Source: Mixophyes australis (lineage: Eukaryota > Chordata > Amphibia > Anura > Limnodynastidae). Taken from it: 64,000 nt of DNA. Below are positions 24,381-35,671 of the stretch, piece by piece. The notes beneath the pieces were generated by a model. It ran no database searches, was not told where the DNA came from, and was given only the letters and a program-made list of their open reading frames with translations. Position numbers and translations under genes: made by a program. The stretch spans positions 321,992,628 to 322,056,627 of the forward strand of contig JAVHZZ010000004.1 in NCBI GenBank assembly GCA_036250195.1, in the 5' to 3' direction. Within the stretch, counting starts at the first letter, position 1. Every line of letters begins with the position of its first letter.

Positions 24381-25700
24381 TGTAACAATCTTACCTGTGT
24401 TTATTACCTTTCCCTGTACCTCTGCATTCCTGTGTGGATCACATGACTCATCCACAGGGTGGGTCATTCAAATCTGCTCTATTTAAACCTGGTGCTGACA
24501 CCTGTCAAGAGTCAGTGCCACTTGTTTGCTAGCCTGACTCCATGGACCCCTGTGTATTCTCTGATCCTTGTGTATTCCTGAACTCTCCTGTTGGATTCAC
24601 TCTGGGATAACCTGCTTCATCAACCAAGTGCTGGTAGCACTATCTTTGGAACACTTCTGTTTGCAAGTATCTCTATGCATCATTTTACAAGACTTTGTTT
24701 ATTATGCCAAGTGTGCAGATTCTCATCATTGTGATACTGAACTGCCATCTCACTTATACTACTGCACAAGAACTTATTTGATACCTTCCGGGCTGTTCCG
24801 CTGACGCTGCTATTCCTACACATTGCGGTGATCAGACCTTACCTTGCATATATGTTATAGTGCTAATCTCTATTAATTACCGGACCCTTGTGGTATCCTG
24901 AAACATAGCTGCTCACCATCTCTACTATATACAGAACTTTGCTAGTCTCTATCCTTGTCATGTCTTGTCACAGCTAATCACCATCCATGCTGCATACAGG
25001 CCGCTGCCAAATACAAAACCACTGCCACGCTCTGCCGTGGCTAAGTAACTTATTCTGCCGTGCATAAAAACCTTCTGTCATCTCCATTACTATGTCTTGT
25101 TGTGGCACCCACTACCTGCTGTGTATTCATCAGTGTTGCGCTCTAGCGTGGTTAAGTCTATTCCATGCTGGTACAGAACTCTGTTGCTTATTGTCATCTC
25201 ACTGTGTCCTGTTGTGGCGATCTACCAACTCTCGTTATACAGAACCCTGCTAGTATTTAGCCATGGACTCCTTCTGTGCTCAGAGGGTGCAATACATATT
25301 CTATGTGTTTCATTGATACTTGCATTTATGTTCCTTTTTCCTTGTGATTTCATTGCATTTGTGTTCCATTACTGCCCTGTGTAATGCTTAACCATTTCTT
25401 GTAATGTTATATATGGCAATCTGCTTATCTCTAACATCTCACTACAATCGTGCTTCATTGTTTATCATGTGTTGATATGTATTTATGTTCATATTCATTG
25501 AAGTACTTAATAAGCAGACCCATTGTCTTGTGTTCTTATTCTCTAAGCATTGTATGATCCTGGCTCAGCTAAGTCACAGGCACAGGTCTTCGTGGGAGCC
25601 ACCCACTAGGCTTAACATTATCCCAGTCCATAACACTTGCCCACCATTTATGGACCCCAGGTTTTTGTGCCGCAGACCACTATGCAGCACCCCAGGGCCG
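24381..25700 (+). mobile_element. Possible LTR and leader of an LTR retroelement
   Basis: Starts TGTAACAATCTTACC, has a TATA-like 'ctatttaaacc' at about 24480, and ends in 'aacattatcccagtccataa' plus 'cacttgcccaccatttatgg', a leader-like arrangement. No second LTR or coding domain was found, so the call is tentative. The stretch contains loosely repeated phrases such as 'gtcttgttgtggc' and 'cagaactttgctag'. Confidence 0.3.
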
Positions 25701-25745
25701 CGGACAGCTATGCAGCAGCCCAGGGCCGCGGACAGCTATACTGCA
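25690..25745. repeat. Short tandem duplication
   Basis: The unit 'cccagggccgcggacagcta' plus 'tgcagcag' occurs twice in direct succession, with a partial third copy just upstream. Confidence 0.8.
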
Positions 25746-26882
25746 TTTGCCCTGCTCTCAACCTATTTTATTGCACAAACAATATGCTTTAGAATTACTT
25801 TGCAATTCACTGCACATGTGAAATTACATGTTATGTAATTATAATAGCTAAACTGGGTTATTAACTAGAAGTTTTTTCACCTGAACTATAAAACCGCAAT
25901 AGAAATAACAGTGCCCTGTACAATTACTGTCACAGTTTATAAAAGCATTTCGTTTTAATATAATTCTAATGCTGAATTAGCAATAATACAATGTTATTGG
26001 TGAATGTTAACATCCGGCAAATGCACCCACATTTGCAAAACTGCCGTTGGGATGTTTGCTTAGCAATGTGAAATCAGGACTATATGAAAAGCAGACTCAA
26101 GTAGAGCAGAGAAAGTTGCAGAAGCTTGACGTGGTCATTCTAAGCACCATTATAAGTAAGGGTTTTAGTCAGCCTCTTATGCACTTATTAAAGGTCATTT
26201 ACAAACCACACAAATGCAGACCTGCAGAGCTTTTGCTGCTTTTTGATATCATGCTCCTAGTTTTTCATGAATGCATCTGTTTACTTGGGAAAGTGCAAGG
26301 GTTACCCAGCAGAGATGAACCTGACTGTGAGGCAACAACATGTTGCAGCTTCTGATGGAAGGAGTTGGGTGGATCTGGATGTTTCTTGATGAATGCACTT
26401 GTGTGTCTTGTATTACAAAAAAAAAAAAAAACTTGTTTTGAGGACGAGATGTTTCATTGAATTTCAAATAGTTGATAGTGTATTTATGGGGGCAATCCCA
26501 TAAAAAATTAAATGTGATACATGTCATAAACATAGGTGCTTGATTACTATCTATATTTGTGTTCCCACTAACTGTGTCTATGTATGGCATTTTTCAGTCA
26601 TATGGGGGGGGAAGTGAGCAACTCCAATAATTTTAAAAAAATTGGCTCCTATGATCATAAAAGATAGTCCTCACTTTAAGTCACCCTTAGATTTAATTAA
26701 CAACATAAACGATGCTTGACCAAGTGGTAGGTGTGTACTTGCATGGACAGCATCTTCCATCTTTCTTATAAGCAGCACTGAGTTTTGCTTGGTCGTGGGT
26801 TTTGGTGTGGTGGAGTGTGGTGGATGCCCTGGCTCCTTAAGGTGACACACACCTTAATTGGTGCTCAGCGCCTATTTAACTC
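25746..26882. other. Non-coding stretch, nothing recognised
   Basis: Open frames at 26047 (+) and 26249-26590 (minus) lack any recognisable domain. Confidence 0.4.
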
Positions 26883-26921
26883 CAGGGGCCTGAATTATTA
26901 AGGATCTTAAATTAAGAAGTA

Positions 26922-28170
26922 TTATTATTATTATTATTATCGTTTATTTATAAGGCGCCACAAGGTTTCCGCAGCGCCGTACATGGTACAAACAGTAGAC
27001 TATATAGGGTAAAACAGTACAGAACAATAAACACAAAGTACCAGTACTCCAGAAACTCCAGGCAGGCAGATACAGTAGAGACGGAGCGGAAGAACAGGTA
27101 TGGAGACAGGAGGGAAGATGGGCCCTGCTCATACGAGCTTACATCCTAAGGGAGGGTAAACAGAATCAGGTACATAAGGGAGCCAGTGAAGCAAAGGGGA
27201 GAGAAAAAGGGGGCAGGGGAGAACCAGAAGAGGTGAGAGGTTAAGTGGATGGTTGGTAGGCCTTAAGGAACAGGTGAGTTTTAAGTGCCCGCTTAGGTTG
27301 TTCCAGTGAAGGGGGCAGCACGGGAGAAGTCTTGGATTCTAGAGTGGGAAGAGGTGATCAGAGTGGAGGAGAGGCGGCGATCATTGGCCGAGCGACGGGA
27401 GCGGGCGGGAGTGTGAATGGAGAGGAGGTTAGAGATGTAAGGGGCAGTAGACTGAGAGAGAGCCTTGTAAGTGGTGGTGAGGAGTTTGAAAAGGATTCTG
27501 TAGGGGAAGGGGAGCCAGTGTAAGGAAAGACAGAGAGGGGATGCAGAGGAGGAGCAGCGTGAGAGGAAGATGAGTCTCACAGCCGCATTGAGTATAGAGC
27601 GAAGGGGGGCAAGGTGGGAGCAGGGGAGGCCAGTAAGGAGGAGGTTGCAGTAGTCGAGACGGGAGATGATGAGAGCATGGATGATAGTTTTGGTGGCATC
27701 TTGAGAGAGGAAAGGACGGATGCGGGCAATGTTACGGAGTTGGAAGTGACAGGCTTGGGCAAGGGTTTGAATGTGGGGGGCAAAAGAGAGAGGAGTCAAG
27801 AGTGACACCTAGGCAGCGGAGTTGGGTGACAGAGGAGATAGTGGAGTTGTTAACAACGATAGAGAGGTCATGGTGGGAAGGGAGTCTGGGTGGGGGAAAG
27901 ACAATGAGTTCGGTTTTGGAGATGTTAATTTTAAGAAAGCGAGAGGACATCCAGGAGGAGATGGCTGAGAGGCAGTCAGTTACACGAGAGAGGAGGGAGG
28001 AGGAAAGATCAGGAGAAGAGATGTAGAGTTGAATATCATCAGCATATAGGTGATACTGAAGACCGAAAGAGGAGATGAGAGCCCCAAGGGAGGAAGTATA
28101 GAGCAAAAAGAGTAAAGGGCCAAGAACAGAGCCCTGAGGGACTCCAACATGGAGAGGGGAGGAGGGGTGA
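26922..28170 (-). mobile_element. L2-clade LINE copy, minus strand, 5'-truncated
   Basis: Reads from an (ATT)n tail at 26922 through 'aaggcgccacaaggtttccg' and the 3' UTR into ORF2, on the minus strand. It is the same subfamily as 10350-12186. 5' truncation lies near 28170. It sits in the left arm of the MITE. Confidence 0.9.
27293..28170 (-). pseudogene. L2-clade ORF2 fragment
   Basis: The frame from about 28170 down reads [14 protein letters not shown], then YADDIQLY (catalytic YADD), [16 protein letters not shown] and [13 protein letters not shown] frameshift occurs around 27750-27800, after which the second frame gives [16 protein letters not shown] to [14 protein letters not shown]. It lacks motif A and all upstream domains, so it is non-functional. 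It is slightly more decayed than the 10.35-kb copy. Confidence 0.9.
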
Positions 28171-28421
28171 AAATTAGTTTTCTGTTTTGCACATAAGGTT
28201 AATACTGACTGTTTTTTCATTTAGCACACAAATATCAACTTTAAATTTCAGTGTACAAATAAGCTATCAAGTATTTGTGTGCTACATGAAAAACAGTCAG
28301 TATTTAACTTTTGTGCAAAACAGAAAACTAGTTTTCACCCCTTGCATTGTAACATGGTTTTGCCCAGGTGACTTAAATAAGATACTTCTTAATTTAAGAT
28401 CCTTAATGAATCAGGCCCCTG

Positions 28422-29119
28422 AGGTCTGGCATCACTGAGGCACTGGTTATAAGTAGTTGTTTGCTAACATGGATTCTATTGTCTTTATTAAATTTACTGT
28501 TATTGACCTTCCCTTTGTTCCTGACCATTATTCCTTGCCGCCTGCCTTGACCATAGTCTTGTTTTGCCTTTGTTTTATTTATGCTTGCTGATTTTGTACC
28601 TTTGTCCATTGTGTATGACTTGGCCTATCTGACCACTTTCAACCCATACTGGTCAGAGCTTGAGACAACTGAGTATTGTTGATTACATTTGGCTATATGG
28701 TAACCAAGGCTGCTAAAGGTGAAGACCATGAACATTGTGCTATATGATAACCTACTAGTGACAGTGTTGTCCATTATAGAAGAAAAACATGGACTCATGC
28801 TACCACTCGCTTTTAAAGCTGAAAAATGAATCCCACAAAAAGTGAATAATCATTTTGCATTTCCTAAAAGTGGAAAGTGTGAATGCAACTACTGTATGTA
28901 TGTGCAAGAAAAACAGCAAATAGGTGCATTGTCAGATAATTGTCTAAAAGTTGTCTATGAACCTGGCAGATTGTACAACAGACTGGGTTTCTGCATCCTG
29001 TTTGTCTAGAGCTAGTGACATGTGTACAGATTATATCATCCCAAGTAATCATTTGTTATCTAATTGCCAAAATATGTTTTTTTTAGAAATAAACAGTCAA
29101 TAAATATCAAGTACAATAA
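28422..29119. other. Non-coding stretch, nothing recognised
   Basis: No repeats or domains identified. Confidence 0.4.
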
Positions 29120-29875
29120 TTAAAATTCTTCCCCAAAACAGACTCAAACCCCTACAATCTATTTTGCACGCAGCGGCGAGATTGATTTTCCTTGCAAATC
29201 GTTATTCCTCTGCTGAATCACTCTGTAAGTTTCTACACTGGTTGCCTGTTTTCTACCGAATCCAATATAAAATACTTTTACTAACCTACAAGGCCATCAA
29301 CAAAGCTGCTCTCTTGTCTCAAAATATCTCCCAACTCGGCAACTCGGTTCTGCACAAGATCTGTGTCTCTTATCCACCCTCATTACATCCTCCCATTCCC
29401 GGTTACAGAACTTTTTTCGGGCTGCACCCACTCTATGGAATTCACTCCCTCGCACAATAAGACTCTCCTCTGGTCTACAAACTTTCAAGCGTTCTCTAAA
29501 ATCTCACCTCTTCAGACAAGCTTATAATATTCCTCAACCACCCTCTTAACCTCACTACATTATCCTATTACCACCCGTTACACAATTTCACACAAGACAA
29601 CTACCCCTGACCAACATTGTTGTGTGATTTGATCATTTAGCTTACGAATTACTTTTACCTTTGCAGTCTGGCTGGACCGATGTAGGCTTAACCTCCTGTA
29701 TCAAACTCCCATTGTCCCATAGATTGTAAGCTTGCGAGCAAGGCCTTCTCACCTCTTTGTCTATTTTACCCAGTTTGTTTATTAGTTTACTGTGTTTGTC
29801 CCCAATTTTAAAGCACTACGGAATATGTTGGCACTATATATATATAAATAAATAAATGATGATGATGATGAATTG
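29120..29875 (+). mobile_element. L2-clade LINE 3' end, second subfamily
   Basis: The C-terminal ORF2 piece at 29161-29290 reads [15 protein letters not shown] and LHWLPVFYRIQYKILLLTYK, followed by frameshifts. The 3' UTR has 'agattgtaagcttgcgagca' and the tail ends 'ttggcactatatatata' plus (GATG)n. This tail is nearly the same as the SINE tail, unlike the 10.35-kb copy, whose tail is (TAA)n. It is old and non-functional. Confidence 0.85.
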
Positions 29876-30412
29876 TTTATAAAAAAAAATTGTCAGCTGT
29901 GAATCATAATGATAAATATTGATGTAGTTTATAATCGGTAATCTCAGAAAAGATTATTTGGACTGCACATATGTGGAATCTTGAGTGTAATTACTGGCTA
30001 GCAGCCCATGTGGTCCCAGCGGCTAGGACCCATGTAACAATCGCTCATGATTCTCCAAACCCAGCTTCCTTCTGCCATAACCTTTGAGCGCTGCAGAGAA
30101 TAGTGCTGTGTCCGTGGTCAGCAGGGAACTTTATAAGCTCCCTGCTGTGTAACTGCTAACACAACAAAGCATGTGAAGCCTCCAAAAGCTGTATACACAA
30201 GCTGACATTGTAGTACTCCAAAATTAGGACTTTAAAATTAAATTCTGCTCAGAGTTAAAGGGAATTATGATGTTCCTTTCCTCTCTGAGCAGGAAGTTCA
30301 AAGAAGCATGCAGAGGAGCGGCAGTCTGCAACAGGATAAGGAAAATAAGAGAAGGGAAAGTACTATTCAGGGATATGAGAATATTGGAGGTTGCTGGGAG
30401 CATAGTGGTCTG
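29876..30412. other. Non-coding stretch, nothing recognised
   Basis: No supported features. Confidence 0.4.
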
Positions 30413-30712
30413 GTGGATTGATGCGGGACAAGGTTACATTGGGGATTGATGGGGCAATGATTATATGGAGGATTAATGGGGACATGATGAACTGGGGGAT
30501 TGATGGTGACCAAGATGATATAGGGGATTGATGGGACACATGATAAATGTGGTGTTGATGGGGTATAATAATATAAAGGATTGGTGGGGGATTGAAGGGA
30601 GCTATAATAATACAGAGTATCGATGGGAGACAAATTGATATGATAGATTGATAACATTATACAGGGATTATTAATGATATGGGGGATTAATGGCGATAAG
30701 GGGAAGATTATA
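30413..30712. repeat. Degenerate minisatellite, GGGGATTGATGGGGCA units
   Basis: About nine or ten degenerate units of around 30 bp built on 'ggggattgatgggg' plus an AT-rich spacer such as 'atgattatat'. The minus-strand open frame 30367-30657 is a shadow of this repeat. Confidence 0.85.
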
Positions 30713-32034
30713 TGGGAATCATATTATATGTGGGTAGCACTGCATTAAGAAATGTCATGGGCATATTATTATGGAAATGATTAATGAGAGAATGAGTACT
30801 GGGATCCTAGAGCTATCTATCTATCATTCAGAAAATATTAAAATAACTAATTTTACCAAATGAACTTTTTCTCAACTTAAAACTTTTATTATATGATTTT
30901 TGATCTATGTGATTATCTTGTCATGTGATTGCAGAATGTAAAATGAATTTACTGGTTTGACAGCAATGTTATTTGTGATTCTATATTGCATAGTGCTGCA
31001 AATAATTTCTATATGATTTCTAGTGGTCTCTAAATATGCACACACACAGTTTAATTTAAAAAGGGATTGAGGTATCAAGCTGGGTGCACAAATGGTTTTA
31101 CATCATTTTTCCAAACAGATTATATCTGCCGTATTGCTAACTAAACTAGATGCTGAGTATCATAGTTCAATACAGTGGGAAAGGCTTAGTGATGTAAGTA
31201 TATAGATTTTGCATATGCAATGTAATGTGACACAGATTTACTATATCTTTACATTTAATAATCTAATTTAAAGCAACATAATTGTTTTTGCACTGAAATG
31301 TAACATATTTAATTATAGAAATGTTTAAGGGAAAAGAAAGGTTAAAAGTAGCATTTGTTAAATAAATATGCCCCTAAATAGCAAAGGAGGACAAAGTCTG
31401 CACATAGCTCTACAACAGAGCTGTATGGAAGTTGTATTGAGGGTTATGGACTGCATTGCAGCAGCATCTGTACAAGGATAATGAGCACAATTCCCAGCTA
31501 GCATTGAGAGGGGCCGACAATGCTGTTCCATCCACTATGAAGACCTCCGTTCTTCTTTTCTGAGCATGAGCAGTGGCTGGAGCATGCACAGTAAAGTCCC
31601 AAATGGCATCACCAGATCTCCCCCAAAAATGTTGGTATTTGTGATAGGTCATTGGTAAATTCGTGTACACTGTACTATAAGCATTACTTGCATGGTATAA
31701 TGGCAATTTTTTTCATGTGTATCAGTTTTGATGTCATGTTCATTTTCCCATCCAGTGGTTTCTGGATCCATATTTGGCCAAACATTTTTCCACAATTCCT
31801 TAAATTAGAAATTAAATCCTTATTTGTTGCTATTTTTATATCGGTGAGTATAAGAATATCTTCTATTAGAAGGTGTGTACTCATGAACATATGTACATTC
31901 ACTGCAGTAGTGACGTCAAATGTTGGATAGACCACAAATAAAGACCCATATGTGGTCTAGTATTAAAAGTCATATCTAGTGAAATAAATGAATTTCAGAG
32001 TCACATCTCGTTACAAAACAATTCATTACATACA
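30713..32034. other. AT-rich stretch, nothing recognised
   Basis: A short 'tttgttaaataaatatgccc' piece near 31357 resembles MITE termini elsewhere. Opposing short frames at 31652-31935 have no domain. Confidence 0.4.
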
Positions 32035-32597
32035 ATTCCACATGTTTTCTGCAACCCTGATGCCAAGTTAACAAAGACCATCCCCTTAGTCACTGGCCAT
32101 CTTGTGCGCCATTCGTCACACTGCATAATGAACAACTCACGCTTACTTTACACTCCTCCCACAGCCCTAGCTTGATGGGCAGGTGACTCTCCCACCTAGG
32201 GGTAAATTTATCAAGCTGCAGGTTTGAAAAAGTGGAGATGGTGCCTACAGCAGCCAATCAGATTCTATCTGTACCAAATAAAATTAGAATCTAGCATCAT
32301 CTCCACTTTTTCAAACCTGCAGCTTGATAAATTTATCCCCTGGTCTATATACCTCTTCAGGTACTCTGCTTGATTAGTCTCACTGCAGACACACCCTGCA
32401 AGATGCTGTTATCTGTGGAATTACTACTTCAAAATATTTAGGTTAAATCACATTCTACACTATCTTGTCACATGTATATCCTCCACCTGTATTTCTTTAA
32501 ACTAGGTGCACTGCTGTACAAATGTGTTACTCTGTCTCCAGTATTGCCCTCTAACTCCTCTCTTAGAGGCCTTTGGCAAACCACTCCCTTTGTCACA
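32035..32597 (-). repeat. 3' LTR of the Gmr1-like element
   Basis: The right edge at 32597 is TGTGACAAAGGGAGTGG read on the minus strand, directly after the polypurine tract at 32598-32612. The body matches the 5' LTR: 'tagtctcactgcagacacac' and 'ctgtacaaatgtgt' occur in both. The left edge is approximate because similarity fades near 32035. A fold-back MITE (32199-32341) is inserted here and absent from the other LTR. Confidence 0.85.
32199..32341. mobile_element. Fold-back MITE, GGGGTAAATTTATCAAGCTG type
   Basis: 143 bp, an almost complete hairpin: GGGGTAAATTTATCAAGCTG then CAGGTTTGAAAAAGTGGAGA at left, with their inverted complement at right. Core 'cagccaatcagattctatct'. Its absence from the 5' LTR shows it inserted after the retrotransposon. 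Confidence 0.9.
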
Positions 32598-32612
32598 TAT
32601 CCCTCCCCCTAA
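32598..32612 (-). other. Polypurine tract of the LTR element
   Basis: On the minus strand it reads GTTAGGGGGAGGGAT, immediately upstream of the TGTGACA start of the 3' LTR. This is the usual position of the plus-strand primer in LTR retrotransposons. Confidence 0.8.
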
Positions 32613-32619
32613 CGTTAGC

Positions 32620-33278
32620 AAGGAGGGTGGCGCGTGCTTTATGAGGAGTGCATTTTTGTGCAAAGTCCACAGTCTATGTTCTACTGTAACTCTGAAAGGT
32701 TGCAGTTCCAAGCACCAGCACAGGGATGTATGATCTGTTATTACTGAGAATTCTCTGCCTAAAAGTTAATAGCGCAGAGCTATAGTAGCCTTTTTTATAG
32801 CGAGGCATTCCTCCTCCATGGTTGCATATTTTTGTTTCCTCAGAAGTAACTTCCGACTCAAATACAGCACAGGATTTTCTATTCCATTCTTCTTCTGTGT
32901 CAAGACAGCACCTAAGCCATCAATGGAGTCATCGGTTTGGAGGTAGAACCTCCAGGTAGAGTCAGGTGCTTGTAGTACTGGAGAGAAACAGACGGCTAAG
33001 CAAAGTTCTGAGCCAGCAGCTTCTTCAGAATCAGACCAGGCTAACCGGTCTGGAAAACGCTTTTTTAACTCTTCTGTAAGCGCAGCAGCTCTAATGGTGA
33101 AATGACTTGCAAATCGCCTGTGATAACCTACTAAGCCTAGGAAGGTTTTTAACTGTGATTTCTTTTCCAGTCTTACCATTTTTTTTTTACTGCTTTCACC
33201 TTGTCTAGTTAGGTTTTTACTTGTCCTTGCCCGACAATGTTCCCCAAATATTGAGTTTTTTTCATAGCTATGGCACAT
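32620..33278 (-). pseudogene. RT tail and RNase H of the LTR element
   Basis: RNase H removes the RNA template during reverse transcription. The piece reads LKTFLGLVGYHRRF (RT-RNase H connection), then TDDSIDGLGAVLTQKKNG (RNase H start), SRKLLLRKQKYATMEEECLA (with the conserved Glu) and ALRY. A stop follows, then LLGREFSVITDHTSL and a last piece with HKNALLIKHAP, equivalent to the usual HKNADxLSR end. Little sequence remains before the polypurine tract, so no integrase can follow. Confidence 0.85.
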
Positions 33279-33365
33279 ATTTGTGGATTAGCAGTCAAGC
33301 TCGCGGACCTCAATTAAGCTAAGACCGCCTTGACTTGCCCAGATTTGACTTCCAGTCCGGGGGGA

Positions 33366-33963
33366 AAATCACTATGTCATCTAAGTAAGCAGCTGCATAA
33401 ACTATGGTATGGAGTCGTAGCAACTTTTTCATGGTTTTTTCGAAGGTGGCAGGTGCCCTGTGCTACCCAAAGGGTAGAACCTCATACTGGAAAAGGCTTG
33501 GAAATTGCGGTCTTTGGCTTGGCTGAGGATGTAAGGGGAACTTGTCAAAATCCCCTTTGTCATGTCAAGAGTAACCAAATAGTTGCTACCAGCTATATTT
33601 TCTACCAGTAGTGTCCACTCATGGCATATGGTAGGCATCAAACTGGGGTATGTTTAACCACCTAATGTCGTTGCAGAACCGAATACTCCAATTGGGTTTT
33701 GGGACAAGCACAATATGATTGTTCCACTCAATAATGGATTCCTCAATCATATCCAGATGTACTACCTTCTCAATCTCTATTCTCACCTCAGCCAACCTGA
33801 CTTTGGGAATGCAGCATGACTTCTGCTTCACGACAACTCCCGGTGGAGTGACATTGTCATGTTCGATTAACGTAATGGGAGAGAAGATATCCCTGTTCAA
33901 GCATATAATTTCCTCATCCTGCTGTTTTTGCCTAAAAGATAAAGCTGGCTTCAGACACTTCAA
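33366..33963 (-). pseudogene. Reverse transcriptase of the LTR element
   Basis: The first block (33963-33625) reads VVKQKSCCIPKVRLAEVRIE, then IVLVPKPNWSIRFCND and LNIPQFDAYHMP. A second block reads YLVTLDMTKG (motif A, catalytic Asp kept) and further degraded motif B text. The catalytic YLDD is intact at 33376-33387 (VYAAAYLDDIVIFP). Several frameshifts lie between the blocks. Typical of Ty3/gypsy RT. Confidence 0.88.
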
Positions 33964-34196
33964 TGACTGTACTCACTAACCGAGGAGAGAGGTCCTTGTC
34001 ATACCAAGGTTTAAGGAGATTGAAGTGGTATATTTGTTCCTCTCTTCTCATCCCCAATTCATGGACCCTGTAGTTGACAGGGCTCATAGCTTCTTGTACT
34101 TCATACAGATCTTGCCAGTGCGCAAAAAGTTTGCTATCCTTGGTTTGGACCAGGTCCTTGTCCCCAGGACTGAAAGCTCGAGCTTCAACAGTTTTA

Positions 34197-34616
34197 TCAT
34201 TTCACTTTTGCAGATGCTGAGCCTCTTTTACATGTTGTTGTACAATAGGGCCCTATCTTTCCCAACATCTCATATATTTGGGCCACAAATTGTACCAGAT
34301 TTGGTTCTCTGGGGCATTGATGCTCCCACCCTTTTTTCAACAGATCCAAGATACCCCTTGGCTGTCTTCTGAACAATAACTCATAAGGACTGAACCCTGT
34401 TGATGCTTGATGTACTTCAAGGATGGCAAACAGCAAATATGGGGTGAGTGTCCTAATCTTTTTTTCTCTAGCGCCACGGCTTCCTTCATCACATGCTTTA
34501 ATGTGTGGTTAAAGCGCTCCACCAAGCCACTGTGTTTGTGGATGGTACACGGAGGTGTGAAGAGCTATCACCCTTAATAGCTGACATGTCCTTCATCGGC
34601 TTGGAAATTAATGGGG
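34197..34616 (-). pseudogene. Integrase C-terminal core of the LTR element
   Basis: On the minus strand, downstream of the SINE insertion, it reads MVERFNHTLKHVMKEAVAL, in which the Glu of LVERFN is the third catalytic residue. STGFSPYELLFRRQPRGILD (GFSPFELLFGR-type motif) follows after a frameshift. This is a diagnostic gypsy integrase segment, and it lies upstream of the RT in the element's own direction. Confidence 0.87.
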
Positions 34617-34933
34617 CAGCACGGTGGCAAAGTGGTTAGCACTTCTGCCTCACAGCGCTGGGGTCATGAGTTCAATTCCCAACCATGGCCTTATCTGTGT
34701 GGAGTTTGAATGTTCTCCCTGTGTTTGCGTGGGTTTCCTCCGGGTGTTCCAGTTTCCTCCCACACTCCAAAAAAATTGAAAATTGACCCTAGTGTTTCTC
34801 TCTGTCTGTGTGTGTGTATGTTAGGGAATTTAGACTGTAAGCTCCAATGGGGCAAGGACTGATGTGAATGAGTTCTCTGCACAGCGCTGCGGAATCAGTG
34901 GCACTATATAAATAAATGGTGATGATGATGATG
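34617..34933 (+). mobile_element. Full-length tRNA-type SINE
   Basis: A tRNA-like head with a B-box-like 'gagttcaattcc' is followed by the 'gtgtggagtttgaatgttct' and 'gtttcctcccacactcc' body blocks. The tail is 'actgtaagctccaatggggc', 'ggcactatataaataaatgg' and (GATG)n. A 7-bp target duplication AATGGGG lies on both sides (34610-34616 and 34934-34940). It is inserted inside the integrase of the LTR element in opposite orientation. Two other partial copies occur at 1-124 and 44705-44971. Confidence 0.93.
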
Positions 34934-35581
34934 AATGGGGTCCCCTGATGAGTGAGAATTTCTTTTGGAATACCCAAATGTGTAAAAATCAACACAAGTT
35001 CTTAGCTGTGGTGTTGGAATTTATATTCCAAAGGGAAACTGCATCGGAATATAGGCTTGCATAGTTAAGCAACACTAGTATATATTGGTGACCTTTTCCA
35101 GTGGCTGGACAAGGTCCATACCTATGTGTTCCAAGGGGACCTGAACTATTGGTATTGGTATGAGATGTGTCCTATCCATGGGTTTGGGATAGGTTCTCTG
35201 ACAAATGAAACAAGACTAACAATATCTTTTAACTGTTATATTTACAGTGGGCCAGCAAAAAATGAGCATAACTCATTCTCGTGTTATATCTTCCCCACGT
35301 TGTCCCACAAATACATGTGTATGTGCTGATTTTAGCACTAAAGGTACATGAACCTGAGGAACCATTAACTGTTCTACCTTTTCCCCTAGTAAAATACTAA
35401 TGCTATACAGATAATTATTTTTAATAACAAAGTATGGTATACATTTCGCAGACTGGGCCGCATTTGCTACACCATTCACATCCATCACATTTTTAAATGC
35501 ATGTTCCAAAATTGCATCATTAAGCTGATCACAAGCAAAGTCCTGCAAAGGAAACAAAGTTGATATTGCAGACCAGTCCAT
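34934..35581 (-). pseudogene. Integrase N-terminal zinc domain and core start of the LTR element
   Basis: The minus strand reads LGEKVEQLMVPQVHVPLVL and then SAHTHVFVGQRGEDITRE, the HHCC zinc-binding region. The second His appears as Gln. After frameshifts, VPLEHIGMDLVQPLEK carries the first catalytic Asp (35114-35116), and IFTHLGIPKEILTHQGTPF is where the second catalytic Asp should be; here it is His. The domain is therefore inactive. It lies directly between protease and RT. Confidence 0.87.
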
Positions 35582-35671
35582 ATCCTCACCGTTAGTTGGG
35601 GAGGGATCATCTGCGACTTCACCAGCAAGCGCTGCTTTCGAATGTCCCTGCTTCCCCGAATGGTGACACTT

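Larger units (their letters stand above)
26883..28421. mobile_element. Fold-back MITE, CAGGGGCCTGA type, split by an L2 LINE
   Basis: The left terminus CAGGGGCCTGAATTATTAAG with GATCTTAAATTAAGAAGTA pairs with the right terminus at 28384-28421. After removal of the LINE, the interior forms a second long hairpin. 'gttttctgttttgcacat' and 'actgactgttttttcat' at 28176-28220 pair with 'atgaaaaacagtcagt' and 'tgtgcaaaacagaaaac' at 28287-28330. The element was therefore present before the LINE landed in its left arm. Confidence 0.82.

Noticed and set aside
30367..30657. A 96-codon frame with repeated INPP/YHV text
   Set aside because: It is the reverse translation of a 30-bp minisatellite.
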